The position numbers and the translations under genes are program-made. From Streptomyces geranii (GTDB taxonomy: Bacteria; Actinomycetota; Actinomycetes; Streptomycetales; Streptomycetaceae): a DNA stretch of 64,000 nucleotides. Every line of letters starts with the position of its first letter. The stretch's first letter is position 1. Below the pieces are notes generated by a model. It ran no database searches, was not told where the DNA came from, and saw only the letters and a list, made by a program, of their open reading frames with translations. Shown here piece after piece: positions 49,262 through 57,665 of the stretch. The stretch covers positions 624,883 to 688,882 of the forward strand of contig NZ_KZ672952.1 of assembly GCF_002954775.1 (NCBI RefSeq), given 5' to 3'.

Positions 49262-50062
49262 TCAGGCCCGCTTGTAGACGGGCGGGCGCTTCTCGGCGAA
49301 GGCACGGGTGCCTTCCTTGGCGTCGGCGGTGTCGAAGACGGGCCAGCCGCGCTTGAGTTCGGCGGCGAGGCCCTCGGTCTCGGTCAGCTCGGCGGTCTCG
49401 TAGACGGACGCCTTCACCGCCTCCACCGCCAACGGGCCGCAGGCGTTGATCTGTTCGGCGATCTCCAACGCCTTGTCCAGGGCGGTGCCGTCGGGGACGA
49501 CATGTCCGATCAGGCCGATGGCCGCTGCCTCCTGGGCGCTGTACGGGCGGCCGGTCAGCAGCATCTCCAGGGCGTGGGTGCGCGGGATCTGGCGCTGGAG
49601 GCGGACCGTGGAGCCGCCGATCGGGAAGAGGCCGCGCTTGACCTCGAAGAGCCCGAAGGTCGCCGACTCGCCCGCGACCCGGATGTCGGTGCCCTGGATG
49701 ATCTCGGTGCCGCCCGCGACGCAGTACCCCTCGATCGCGGAGATCACCGGTTTGCGGGGGCGGTGGTGGCGCAGCATCGCCTTCCAGTGCAGATCCGGGT
49801 CGGCCTTGAGGCGGGGGCGGTACTTCTCCCCCTCCATGCCGCCGCCGGCCAGCGCCTTGAGGTCCATGCCCGCGCAGAAGGCGCCCCCGGCTCCGGTGAG
49901 CACGACGGAGCGGACGGAGTCGTCCGCGTCCGCCTCGACCCAGCCGTCGTACAGGCCGACGAGCATCGGCAGCGAGAGCGCGTTCTTGGCCTCCGGCCGG
50001 TTGAGCGTGAGCACCAGTGTGGCGTTCTCACGCCGAACGGTCAGGTGTTCCGTGCCACCCAT
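49262..50062 (-). CDS. Enoyl-CoA hydratase, EchA19-like
   Basis: A 266-residue crotonase with both hydratase Glu residues: GGTEIIQGTD carries the first and FGLFEVKRG the second. The oxyanion element is FCAGMDLKAL. The stretch IGLIGHVVPDGTALDKALEI and the end KEGTRAFAEKRPPV resemble mycobacterial EchA19 (Rv3516). It would hydrate an enoyl-CoA of a side chain after a dehydrogenase step. ATG 50062 follows GGGGAGA by 7 bases. It is the first gene of the leftward DUF35/Ltp operon, and divergent to a FadD19-like gene. Confidence 0.92.
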   Translation of the reverse strand: MGGTEHLTVRRENATLVLTLNRPEAKNALSLPMLVGLYDGWVEADADDSVRSVVLTGAGGAFCAGMDLKALAGGGMEGEKYRPRLKADPDLHWKAMLRHHRPRKPVISAIEGYCVAGGTEIIQGTDIRVAGESATFGLFEVKRGLFPIGGSTVRLQRQIPRTHALEMLLTGRPYSAQEAAAIGLIGHVVPDGTALDKALEIAEQINACGPLAVEAVKASVYETAELTETEGLAAELKRGWPVFDTADAKEGTRAFAEKRPPVYKRA

Positions 50063-50077
50063 CGACCGTCTCCCCTC

Positions 50078-50113
50078 TGAAAGAACGAGAACAGGTGAAA
50101 GAACGAGAACAGG
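50078..50113. repeat. 18-bp perfect tandem duplication
   Basis: TGAAAGAACGAGAACAGG occurs twice, abutting (50078-50095 and 50096-50113), 15 bases upstream of the EchA19-like start and just beside the operator at 50146-50162. The duplication lengthens the leader of the leftward operon. Confidence 0.85.
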
Positions 50114-50145
50114 TTGCAGTAGCGGAGGAAGCACTTCAAGGGTTT

Positions 50146-50162
50146 TCTGACAGGTAGTCAGA
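50146..50162. promoter_or_regulatory. Palindromic operator TCTGAC-N5-GTCAGA
   Basis: A perfect inverted repeat in the divergent promoter between the EchA19-like and FadD19-like genes, with flanks TTTT and TTT. The same extended pattern TTTTCTGAY-N5-GTCAGATT occurs at 62912-62928. It differs from the KstR and KstR2 operators of sterol genes. No regulator gene lies beside it in the window. Confidence 0.7.
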
Positions 50163-50257
50163 TTTCTTCGGCGCGGCCCCTTCACAGTTGCGGCGCCCTT
50201 TGCTCTGATGACCGGCGAGCCGACAACCGGCGGCGGTGCCCGGGGTCAGGAGGAGCG

Positions 50258-51877
50258 GTGGAGTACAACCTTGCCGACCTGTTCGAGTCGGTGGTCGACG
50301 TGGTGCCCGACCGAGCGGCGCTGAAGTACCTCGACCATCCGGGCACGGGCGCGGAACGGCCGCTGACCTACGCGGAGTTGGACGCCGCCGCCAACCGGAT
50401 CGCCCACCATCTGATCGACAGCGGGATACGTCCGGGCGAGCATGTGGGCCTGCATCTCTACAACGGGATCGAGTACCTGCAGACCGTGCTGGGGTGCCTG
50501 AAGGCACGGATCGTGCCGGTCAACGTCAACTACCGGTACGTCGAAGAGGAGTTGGTTTACCTCTACCGGGACGCCGACCTCGTCGCCCTGGTCTTCGACG
50601 CGGAGTTCACCGAGCGGGTGGCGGCGGCCCGGCCCCGGGCCACGGCGCTGCGGCATCTGATCCGGGTGGGCGAACCGGCTCCGGACGCGCCCGAGTTGGA
50701 CGCGGTGGACTTCACCGCCGCCGAGGCCGCCGGGTCGCCCGGGCGCGGCTTCCCGGAGCGCTCCGGTGACGACCAGTTCATCATCTACACCGGCGGCACG
50801 ACCGGCATGCCCAAGGGGGTGATGTGGCGTCAGGAGGACCTGTTCTTCTCGGGGCTGGGCGGCGGCGCCCCGACCGGTGAGCCGGTCAAGTCCCCGCAGG
50901 AGCTGGCCGAGCGGGTCGCGGCTGGCGGCGACGGGATCACCTTCTTCCCCACTCCCCCGCTGATGCACGGCACTTCGACCCTGACGGCGTTCATCGCCTT
51001 CAACTTCGGCCAACGGGTGGTGATCCACCGCAAGTTCGTGCCGGAGGAGGTGCTGCGCACGATCGAGCGGGAGAAGGTCACCAGCGTCTCCCTGGTGGGC
51101 GATGCCATGCTGCGTCCGCTGATCGACGCGCTCAACGGGCCCATGAAGGGCACCGACTGCTCGTCCATGTTCAGCGTCTCCTCGTCCGGCGCGATCATGT
51201 CGGAGACGGTGCGTGCCCAGTTCCAGGCACTGGTCCCGAACGTCATGCTGCTCAACAACTTCGGGTCGTCGGAGTCCGGCTTCAACGGGACGGCAACCGA
51301 GGACTCGGGCCCCGAGCGCGGCTTCCGCATCCGCGTCAACGCCCGCACACAGGTGGTCGATCCGGCCACCCACGAGCCGGTTCCCCCGGGCGAGGTGGGC
51401 CGGATCGCCCAGCGCGGCCACGTACCGCTCGGCTACTACAACGACCCGCGCAAGACGGCGGAGACCTTCTACGAGAAGGACGGCGAGCGGTGGGCGCTGC
51501 TCGGCGACATGGCGACGGTGGACGAGGAGGGTGTCGTCGTCGTGCTGGGCCGGGGATCGCAGTGCATCAACACCGGCGGCGAGAAGGTGTATCCGGAGGA
51601 GGTCGAGCAGGCGCTCAAGTCCCATCCGGACGTGTACGACGCCCTCGTGGCCGGCGTCCCTGACGTGACGTGGGGCAACCATGTGGCGGCGGTGGTGCAG
51701 TTGCGGGAGGGGGCGACGCGGCCGTCCCTGACCGACGTACAGCTGCACTGCCGTACCCATCTCGCGGGCTACAAGATCCCCCGGCAACTCGTCATCGCGG
51801 AGGCGATCCAGCGGTCACCGAGCGGCAAGGCGGACTACCGGTGGGCACGGGAAGTGGCCGTAGCCGCAGATCAGTAG
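50258..51877 (+). CDS. Acyl-CoA synthetase, FadD19-like
   Basis: A 539-residue AMP-forming CoA ligase. The phosphate loop is YTGGTTGMPKGVMW, the adenine motif GSSESGFNGT, and the C-terminal domain carries GRGSQCINTGGEKVYPEE with Lys at KADYRW as the catalytic residue. The stretches VPVNVNYRYVEEELVYL and YTGGTTGMPKGVMWR closely resemble mycobacterial FadD19 (Rv3515c), which activates the C26 sterol acid side chain. GTG 50258 follows AGGAGG. It is divergent to an EchA19-like/DUF35/Ltp operon. Whether it acts on sterol or another branched acid is open. Confidence 0.92.
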   Translation: MEYNLADLFESVVDVVPDRAALKYLDHPGTGAERPLTYAELDAAANRIAHHLIDSGIRPGEHVGLHLYNGIEYLQTVLGCLKARIVPVNVNYRYVEEELVYLYRDADLVALVFDAEFTERVAAARPRATALRHLIRVGEPAPDAPELDAVDFTAAEAAGSPGRGFPERSGDDQFIIYTGGTTGMPKGVMWRQEDLFFSGLGGGAPTGEPVKSPQELAERVAAGGDGITFFPTPPLMHGTSTLTAFIAFNFGQRVVIHRKFVPEEVLRTIEREKVTSVSLVGDAMLRPLIDALNGPMKGTDCSSMFSVSSSGAIMSETVRAQFQALVPNVMLLNNFGSSESGFNGTATEDSGPERGFRIRVNARTQVVDPATHEPVPPGEVGRIAQRGHVPLGYYNDPRKTAETFYEKDGERWALLGDMATVDEEGVVVVLGRGSQCINTGGEKVYPEEVEQALKSHPDVYDALVAGVPDVTWGNHVAAVVQLREGATRPSLTDVQLHCRTHLAGYKIPRQLVIAEAIQRSPSGKADYRWAREVAVAADQ

Positions 51878-52013
51878 GGTTTGTTCAACGTCGGGTCAAC
51901 GATTCCGGGCACCTGAACCGAAGGTGAATCCGAGCCGTACCGGTAGTGTCGGCGTCGGCCGTTTGGGCCGCTTCGTCACGCACCACCGGTCATCGCACGG
52001 AAGGACACTTCGG

Positions 52014-53894
52014 GTGTCGCACCTCACGCCCCCTCGTCAACTCCCGGAGCCGGACGCGGACGCACCGAACGGGACCACGGCCGAGGACACCTCGGCCGCT
52101 CCCGTACACGAGGAAGCGGTCAAGGAGCCCGAACCGGCGCCGACCGCCGAGGCGGAGGAATCCGCCGAAGCGACGGCATCCGACCCCGCGTCCACCGACG
52201 AGCCCGACCCGAGCGACGGCACTGCCGACTCGTCCGTCCGCCCCGGCTGGTTCGGCTGGCGCCGTCGTTTCCCCCGCACCGCGCGTGGCGTGAGCGTGGG
52301 CACGAGTGTCCTGGCCGGGGTGCTGGTGCTCGTCGTGCTCCTGATACCCAACCGTCTCGACCGGATCACCCCGCAGTCGTTCTTCCGGCTGCCCGTCGAG
52401 GCGATCTTCCTCGCGGCCGTGCTGCTCGTCCTGCCGTCGAGGGCGCGGCGGATCACGGCGGTCGTCCTGGGGGCGTTCCTCGGGCTGTCGACCGTCCTGA
52501 AGTGTCTCGACATGGGCTTCTACCAGACCCTGGCCAGGCCGTTCGACCTGGTCTTCGACTGGGTGCTGCTGAGCAACGGGGTGGACTTCCTCAAGGACTC
52601 GCTGGGCCGCTCGGGCGAGGTGCTCGTGGTGATCGGCGTGATCGTCCTGGTGATCGCGGTGCTCGTGCTGAGCGCGCTCGCGATGGTGCGGCTGGCCGAC
52701 CTGATGGCCCGGAACCGCCCCGTGGCCGTGCGCGGCACGCTGGTCCTCGGCACCGCGTGGATCGTCTGCTTCACCATGGCCGTGCAGCCGGGCGGGGTGA
52801 CGATCGCGACCAAGGGCTACTCCCAGTACCTCTCCAACAAGGTGCAGTACGTCCGCGAGGGCCTCGGGGACGCCGAGGTCTTCGACAAGGAGCTGCGCGT
52901 CGACGCCTTCGCCGACACCCCGTCCGACCAGCTGCTGACCGGGCTTCGCGGCAAGGACGTGCTGTTCACCTTCGTCGAGAGCTACGGCCGGGTGGCGATC
53001 GACGATCCGACGATGGCCCCGGAGATCGACAAGACGCTCAAGGAGGGCGACGCCAGGCTCAAGTCGGCCGGGTTCTCGGCGCGCAGCGGCTGGCTCACGT
53101 CACCGGTGACGGGCGCGGGCAGCTGGCTCGCCCACACGACGTTCCTGTCCGGTCTGTGGGTCAAGAACCAGCAGCGGTACCGCACGGTGACCACCAGCGA
53201 CCGCGCCTCCCTCACCAGCTACTTCCAGAAGACCGGCGCCTGGCGCACGGTCGGCATCGTCCCCGGTGTCCGCAAGTCCTGGCCCGAGGGCACGTACTTC
53301 GGCCTCGACAACATCTACGACTCCACGCACCTCGGCTACCAGGGTCCGTACTTCAGCTGGACGCCGGTGCCTGACCAGTTCACCCTGGAGGCCTTCCAGA
53401 AGCTGGAGCACGGCAAGAAGGACCGTGACCCGATCATGGCGGAGATCATCCTGGCCTCCAGCCACAACCCCTGGTCCCCCATCGCCCACATGATCGACTG
53501 GGACGACCTCGGGGACGGCACGGTCTTCAACAAGATCAAGGCTGAGGGCACGAACCCCACGGAGGTCTGGAAGAGCGCCAAGCGCGTACGGACCGAGTAC
53601 CGCAAGGCCATCCAGTACTCCCTGGACAGCCTGGTCCAGTGGGTCCAGCGCTACGGCGACGACAACACCGTCCTCGTCATGCTGGGCGACCACCAGCCCG
53701 TCCCCACCGTCACCGGGGGCAGCGCCAACAAGGACGTGCCGATCACGATCGTCGCCCACGACCCGAAGGTGCTGGACCGCGTCGCCGGCTGGGGCTGGAC
53801 GGACGGCCTCAAGCCCGCGGCCGACGCCCCCAAGTGGGGCATGGACCAGTTCCGGGACCGCTTCATGACGGCGTACGGGCCCCAGAAGAAGTAG
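52014..53894 (+). CDS. Membrane-anchored sulfatase/LTA-synthase-like protein
   Basis: A 626-residue integral membrane protein. A disordered Glu/Pro/Ala-rich N-terminus (about 80 residues) is followed by five membrane segments (residues 95-265) and an extracellular alkaline-phosphatase-fold domain. FTFVESYGR carries the probable metal-binding Glu and nucleophile region, GSWLAHTTFLSG and MLGDHQP the other metal-site elements. The layout is that of LTA-synthase-like phosphoglycerol or phosphoethanolamine transferases; its role in Streptomyces teichoic-type polymers is inference. GTG 52014 with GGAAGGA upstream is the best start. Confidence 0.85.
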   Translation: MSHLTPPRQLPEPDADAPNGTTAEDTSAAPVHEEAVKEPEPAPTAEAEESAEATASDPASTDEPDPSDGTADSSVRPGWFGWRRRFPRTARGVSVGTSVLAGVLVLVVLLIPNRLDRITPQSFFRLPVEAIFLAAVLLVLPSRARRITAVVLGAFLGLSTVLKCLDMGFYQTLARPFDLVFDWVLLSNGVDFLKDSLGRSGEVLVVIGVIVLVIAVLVLSALAMVRLADLMARNRPVAVRGTLVLGTAWIVCFTMAVQPGGVTIATKGYSQYLSNKVQYVREGLGDAEVFDKELRVDAFADTPSDQLLTGLRGKDVLFTFVESYGRVAIDDPTMAPEIDKTLKEGDARLKSAGFSARSGWLTSPVTGAGSWLAHTTFLSGLWVKNQQRYRTVTTSDRASLTSYFQKTGAWRTVGIVPGVRKSWPEGTYFGLDNIYDSTHLGYQGPYFSWTPVPDQFTLEAFQKLEHGKKDRDPIMAEIILASSHNPWSPIAHMIDWDDLGDGTVFNKIKAEGTNPTEVWKSAKRVRTEYRKAIQYSLDSLVQWVQRYGDDNTVLVMLGDHQPVPTVTGGSANKDVPITIVAHDPKVLDRVAGWGWTDGLKPAADAPKWGMDQFRDRFMTAYGPQKK

Positions 53895-53904
53895 CGTCGG
53901 CCGC

Positions 53905-53952
53905 CCCGCCCCGGGGAAGGGCTCCACCAGAGCCGGGAAGCCTCGGGGCGGG
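53905..53952. terminator. Interrupted hairpin after the sulfatase-like gene
   Basis: CCCGCCCCG (53905-53913) pairs with CGGGGCGGG (53944-53952), with an inner GGCTC/GAGCC stem (53920-53934). It lies between the sulfatase-like stop and the PaaK-like start and may end the upstream transcript or shape the leader of the next gene. Confidence 0.5.
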
Positions 53953-53984
53953 TCCCGTGGACGGCGACACGAGGGAGACGCCCG

Positions 53985-55298
53985 ATGACGGACGCGACGG
54001 ACCCGGCAGACCTGACGGAGTGGCTGGACGCGGGCGAACGTCTCGACGCGGAGTCCCTGCGGGCCCTCCAGCTGGAGCGGCTGCGGACCTCACTGCGGTA
54101 CGCCTACGACAACGTGCCCTTCTACCGCGACTCCTTCGACAAGGCGGGCGTCCACCCCGAAGACTGCCGTTCCCTCGCCGACCTGGCCCTGTTCCCCTTC
54201 ACCACCAAGGCGGACCTGCGCGACACCTACCCCTACGGGATGTTCGCGGTCCCCCGGGACCGCGTCCGCCGCATCCACGCGTCGAGCGGCACCACCGGAC
54301 GCCCCACGGTCGTCGGCTACACCGACAACGACCTGTCCCTGTGGGCCGACCTGGTGGCCCGCTCGATCCGCGCGGCGGGCGGCAGACCGGGCGACACGGT
54401 CCATGTGGCATACGGATACGGCCTGTTCACCGGCGGTCTCGGCGCGCACTACGGCGCCGAACGGCTCGGCTGTACGGTGATCCCCGCGTCCGGCGGCATG
54501 ACCGCGCGCCAGGTGCAGCTGATCCAGGATCTGCAGCCCGGGATCATCATGGTGACCCCCTCCTATCTGCTGACGATCCTCGACGAGTTCGAGAAGCAGG
54601 GCGTCGATCCTCGGGGCACCTCCCTACGGGTGGGCATCTTCGGGGCCGAGCCGTGGACCGAACGGATGCGCGAGGAGATCGAGGACCGGTTCGCCATCGA
54701 TGCCGTCGACATATACGGGCTGTCGGAGGTGATCGGCCCGGGGGTCGCGCAGGAGTGCGTGGAGACCAAGGACGGGCTGCATGTCTGGGAGGACCACTTC
54801 TTCCCGGAGGTCGTCGACCCGATCACGGGCGAGGTGCTGCCGGAGGGGGCGAAGGGGGAACTGGTGTTCACCTCATTGACCAAGGAGGCGATGCCCGTGA
54901 TCCGCTACCGCACGCGGGACCTGACACGTCTACTGCCGGGTACGGCACGGGTCTTCCGGCGGATGGAGAAGGTCACCGGGCGCAGCGACGACATGCTGAT
55001 CGTGCGCGGGGTGAACCTCTTCCCCACCCAGATCGAGGAGATCGTGCTGCGCACCCCGGGCGTCGCGCCCCACTTCCAGCTCCGTCTCACCCGCGAGTCC
55101 CGCCTCGACCTCCTCACCGTCCGCGCCGAGGCCCGTCCCGGGGCCACTCCTGAGGTCAGGGACGCGGCGGCCCGTGCCATCGCGACGGCGGTGAAGGACG
55201 GCGTAGGGGTCTCGGCGGCGGTCGAGATCGTCGAGCCGGAGTCGCTGGAGCGGTCGGTGGGCAAGATCAGGCGGGTGGTTGACCTCAGGACCGACTGA
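53985..55298 (+). CDS. Phenylacetate-CoA ligase-type enzyme
   Basis: A 437-residue AMP-forming ligase of the PaaK family, shorter than classical acyl-CoA synthetases. Signature elements are RLRTSLRYAYDNVPFYRDSF at the N-terminus, HASSGTTGRPTVVGYT (phosphate loop), DIYGLSEVIGPGVAQEC and FRRMEKVTGRSDDMLIVRGVNLFP. It would activate phenylacetate or another aromatic acid with ATP and CoA. GAGGGAGACG precedes ATG 53985. No other paa gene (PaaABCDE, PaaG, PaaZ) is present in the window, so it is not part of a full phenylacetate operon; a different aryl acid is possible. Confidence 0.93.
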   Translation: MTDATDPADLTEWLDAGERLDAESLRALQLERLRTSLRYAYDNVPFYRDSFDKAGVHPEDCRSLADLALFPFTTKADLRDTYPYGMFAVPRDRVRRIHASSGTTGRPTVVGYTDNDLSLWADLVARSIRAAGGRPGDTVHVAYGYGLFTGGLGAHYGAERLGCTVIPASGGMTARQVQLIQDLQPGIIMVTPSYLLTILDEFEKQGVDPRGTSLRVGIFGAEPWTERMREEIEDRFAIDAVDIYGLSEVIGPGVAQECVETKDGLHVWEDHFFPEVVDPITGEVLPEGAKGELVFTSLTKEAMPVIRYRTRDLTRLLPGTARVFRRMEKVTGRSDDMLIVRGVNLFPTQIEEIVLRTPGVAPHFQLRLTRESRLDLLTVRAEARPGATPEVRDAAARAIATAVKDGVGVSAAVEIVEPESLERSVGKIRRVVDLRTD

Positions 55299-55331
55299 GA
55301 TCCCGGCTGAGATCCCGGCCGAGATCCCGGC
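55296..55331. repeat. Three 12-bp tandem repeats after the PaaK-like gene
   Basis: TGAGATCCCGGC, TGAGATCCCGGC and CGAGATCCCGGC abut one another from 55296; the first contains the stop codon of the PaaK-like gene. They look like a local tail duplication similar to that at 1097-1153. Confidence 0.8.
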
Positions 55332-55429
55332 TGGCCAGGAAACTCGCAGGTCAGGTGCCGTTGTCAGTGGTCCGCTCTAGTGTGGGTGGCGAGAGGAAGA
55401 TCCGCGCCGAGGAGACAAAGAGGTTCCCC

Positions 55430-55996
55430 ATGACGACCCTGCCCGACAGGCCGAACAGCGCGCTGCTCGTCATCGACGTCCAGAACGGCGTGGTGGCCGG
55501 TGGCCACAACCGCGACGCCGTGATCGCGAACATCAACACCCTCGTCGACAAGGCCCGCGAGGAGGACGTGCCCGTGGTGTGGGTGCAGCACTCCAGCGAC
55601 GAGTTCAAGGCCGGCAGCGAACCCTGGGAGATCGTGCCGGAACTGGTCCGCCGGGACACCGAACCCCTCGTCCACAAGAGGTACGGCGACTCCTTCGAGG
55701 CCACCGACCTGGAGTCCGTTCTCGCCGAGCACGGGGTGGGTCGGCTGGTCGTCACGGGCGCCCAGTCCGACGCGTGCGTCCGCGCGACCCTGCACGGCGG
55801 CTTCGTACGCGGTTACGACGTGACGCTGGTCGGCGACGCCCACACCACGGAGGACCTCACGGAGTACGGCGCACCGGTCCCGGCCCAGGTGATCTCGCAC
55901 ACCAACCTCTACTGGCAGTTCCAGAGCGCGCCGGGGCGCACCGCCGGGACGGTCAGCACGGCGGAACTGACCTTCATGGGTGACGCCAAGGACTGA
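55430..55996 (+). CDS. Isochorismatase-family cysteine hydrolase
   Basis: A 188-residue hydrolase of the isochorismatase/nicotinamidase superfamily. The catalytic Asp is in LVIDVQNGV, the Lys in VHKRYGDSFEATDL and the nucleophilic Cys in GAQSDACVRATL, with the expected cis-peptide region before Cys. It would hydrolyse an amide such as nicotinamide, ureidoacrylate or a related compound. ATG 55430 follows AGAGG by 7 bases; the frame upstream crosses the intergenic region. It follows the PaaK-like gene after 131 bases and is convergent with the next CoA ligase. Confidence 0.92.
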   Translation: MTTLPDRPNSALLVIDVQNGVVAGGHNRDAVIANINTLVDKAREEDVPVVWVQHSSDEFKAGSEPWEIVPELVRRDTEPLVHKRYGDSFEATDLESVLAEHGVGRLVVTGAQSDACVRATLHGGFVRGYDVTLVGDAHTTEDLTEYGAPVPAQVISHTNLYWQFQSAPGRTAGTVSTAELTFMGDAKD

Positions 55997-56041
55997 GTCA
56001 AGGACGAGGGCCGAGGTCGGGGCGGGACAGAGGAGTGACCG

Positions 56042-57541
56042 TCAGGAACCCGCGAGCCGGTCCCTGAGTTCCCGCTTCAGGATCTTCCCGCTCGCGTTGC
56101 GCGGCAGCTCGTCCACGAAGACGACCCGCTTCGGTGCCTTGAAGTGGGCGAGCTTCTCGCGGGCGTGGGCGATGAGTTCGGCCTCCGTCACCTCTCCGCG
56201 CGGGACGACGACCGCGGTGACCGCCTCGATCCAGCGCTCGTCGGGGAGGCCGACGACGGCCGCCTCGGCGACCGACTCATGGGTGTACAGGGCGTCCTCG
56301 ACCTGGCGTGAGGCGATCAGTACGCCGCCGGAGTTGATGACGTCCTTCACCCGGTCGACGACGGTGTAGTAACCGTCGGCGTCCCGCACGACCAGGTCGC
56401 CGGAGTGGAACCAGCCGTCGCGGAAGGCGGCGCCGGTCTCCTCGGGCTTCTCCCAGTAGCCCTCGCACAGTTGCGGGGACCGGTAGACGACTTCGCCGGG
56501 GGTGCCGTCGGGCACGTCCTGGCCGTCCTCGTCGACCACCCGGGCGTCCACGAACAGCACCGGGCGCCCGCAGGAATCCAGTCGGCCCTTGTGTTCGGAG
56601 GGCCCGAGAACCATCGAGAGGGGGCCGATCTCGCTCTGGCCGAAGCAGTTGTAGAAGGCGAGTTTCGGGAGCCGCTCGCGCAGCCGCTCCAGGACCGGGA
56701 CCGGCATGATCGACGCCCCGTAGAACGCCTTGCGCAGTCCGCTCAGCTCGCGGGTCGCGAAGTCGGGGCGGTTGGCGAGGCCGATCCACACGGTCGGCGG
56801 CGCGAACAGGCTGTCCGCCGCACCGGCCTCGACGAGGTCGAGGATCGCGTCGCCGTCGGGTGCGTCGAGGATGACGTTCGTCGCGCCGACCGCGAGATAG
56901 GGCAGCAGGAACACGTGCAGTTGGGCCGCGTGGTAGAGGGGCAGCGAGTGCACGGGCAGGTCGCCGGCGCTCAGGTCCAGGGCCGCGATGGCGCTGAGGT
57001 ACGAGTGGACCAGCGAGCGGTGGGTCATCATCGCGCCCTTGGGCAGGGCGGTGGTCCCGGACGTGTAGAGCAGCTGCACCAGATCCTCGGTGCGCGACTC
57101 GGGGCCCTCGTAGGGGGCGGTGTCGGCGAGGCGGGCGAGGAGCGAGTCGTCGGCGTCCCGGAGCGGCAGGGTCCGTACGCCGTCGGGGAGCCGGTCGGCG
57201 AGGTCCGGGTCGGCGAGGACCAGGGTGCTGCCGGACTGGCCGACGATGTAGGCGAGGTCGTCGCCGGTCAGGTTCTGGTTGACCGGGACGTGCACGAGTC
57301 CGGCGCGGGCGCAGGCGAGGAAGGCGATCAGATAGGCGTCCGAGTTGTGGCCGTAGGCGGCGACCCGGTCACCGGCGGTCACGCCCTCGGCGAGCAGGAC
57401 GGCCGCCGCGCGCGAGACCGCGTCTTCCAACTTCTCGTATGTCCAGGCACGCTCGCGGTACTCGACCGCGACGCGCGCCGGAACCCGTCGGGCGCTGCGT
57501 CGCAGTACCCCGTCAACCGTGCTCCCGTATTGCTGCGTCAT
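56042..57541 (-). CDS. Long-chain-fatty-acid-CoA ligase-like enzyme (FadD)
   Basis: A 499-residue AMP-forming acyl-CoA synthetase. The phosphate loop is LLYTSGTTALPKGAMMTH, the adenine motif YNCFGQSEIGPLS, the hinge DRVKDVINSGG, and the C-terminal Lys is in NASGKILKRELRDRL. It has all usual domains and no extra membrane anchor. Start ATG 57539-57541 is weakly preceded by AGGATCACGGG. It stands divergent to the penicillin-acylase gene across 124 bases; a working link (release of a fatty acid by the acylase, activation by this ligase) is attractive but unproven. Confidence 0.92.
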   Translation of the reverse strand: MTQQYGSTVDGVLRRSARRVPARVAVEYRERAWTYEKLEDAVSRAAAVLLAEGVTAGDRVAAYGHNSDAYLIAFLACARAGLVHVPVNQNLTGDDLAYIVGQSGSTLVLADPDLADRLPDGVRTLPLRDADDSLLARLADTAPYEGPESRTEDLVQLLYTSGTTALPKGAMMTHRSLVHSYLSAIAALDLSAGDLPVHSLPLYHAAQLHVFLLPYLAVGATNVILDAPDGDAILDLVEAGAADSLFAPPTVWIGLANRPDFATRELSGLRKAFYGASIMPVPVLERLRERLPKLAFYNCFGQSEIGPLSMVLGPSEHKGRLDSCGRPVLFVDARVVDEDGQDVPDGTPGEVVYRSPQLCEGYWEKPEETGAAFRDGWFHSGDLVVRDADGYYTVVDRVKDVINSGGVLIASRQVEDALYTHESVAEAAVVGLPDERWIEAVTAVVVPRGEVTEAELIAHAREKLAHFKAPKRVVFVDELPRNASGKILKRELRDRLAGS

Positions 57542-57665
57542 AACCCGTGATCCTGGTTCCGGCCCGCGAAGGAGGTCAAGCTCGCAAGGCGTTCGGCGCA
57601 CACATTGCGCACATACCCGTTGGTACGCTCAACCGCCCTTTCCCCAAACGATCTTGGGAGGCACG

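Noticed and set aside
53985-55298. A phenylacetate degradation operon
   Set aside because: Only the ligase is present; no ring epoxidase, isomerase or ring-opening genes are in the window.
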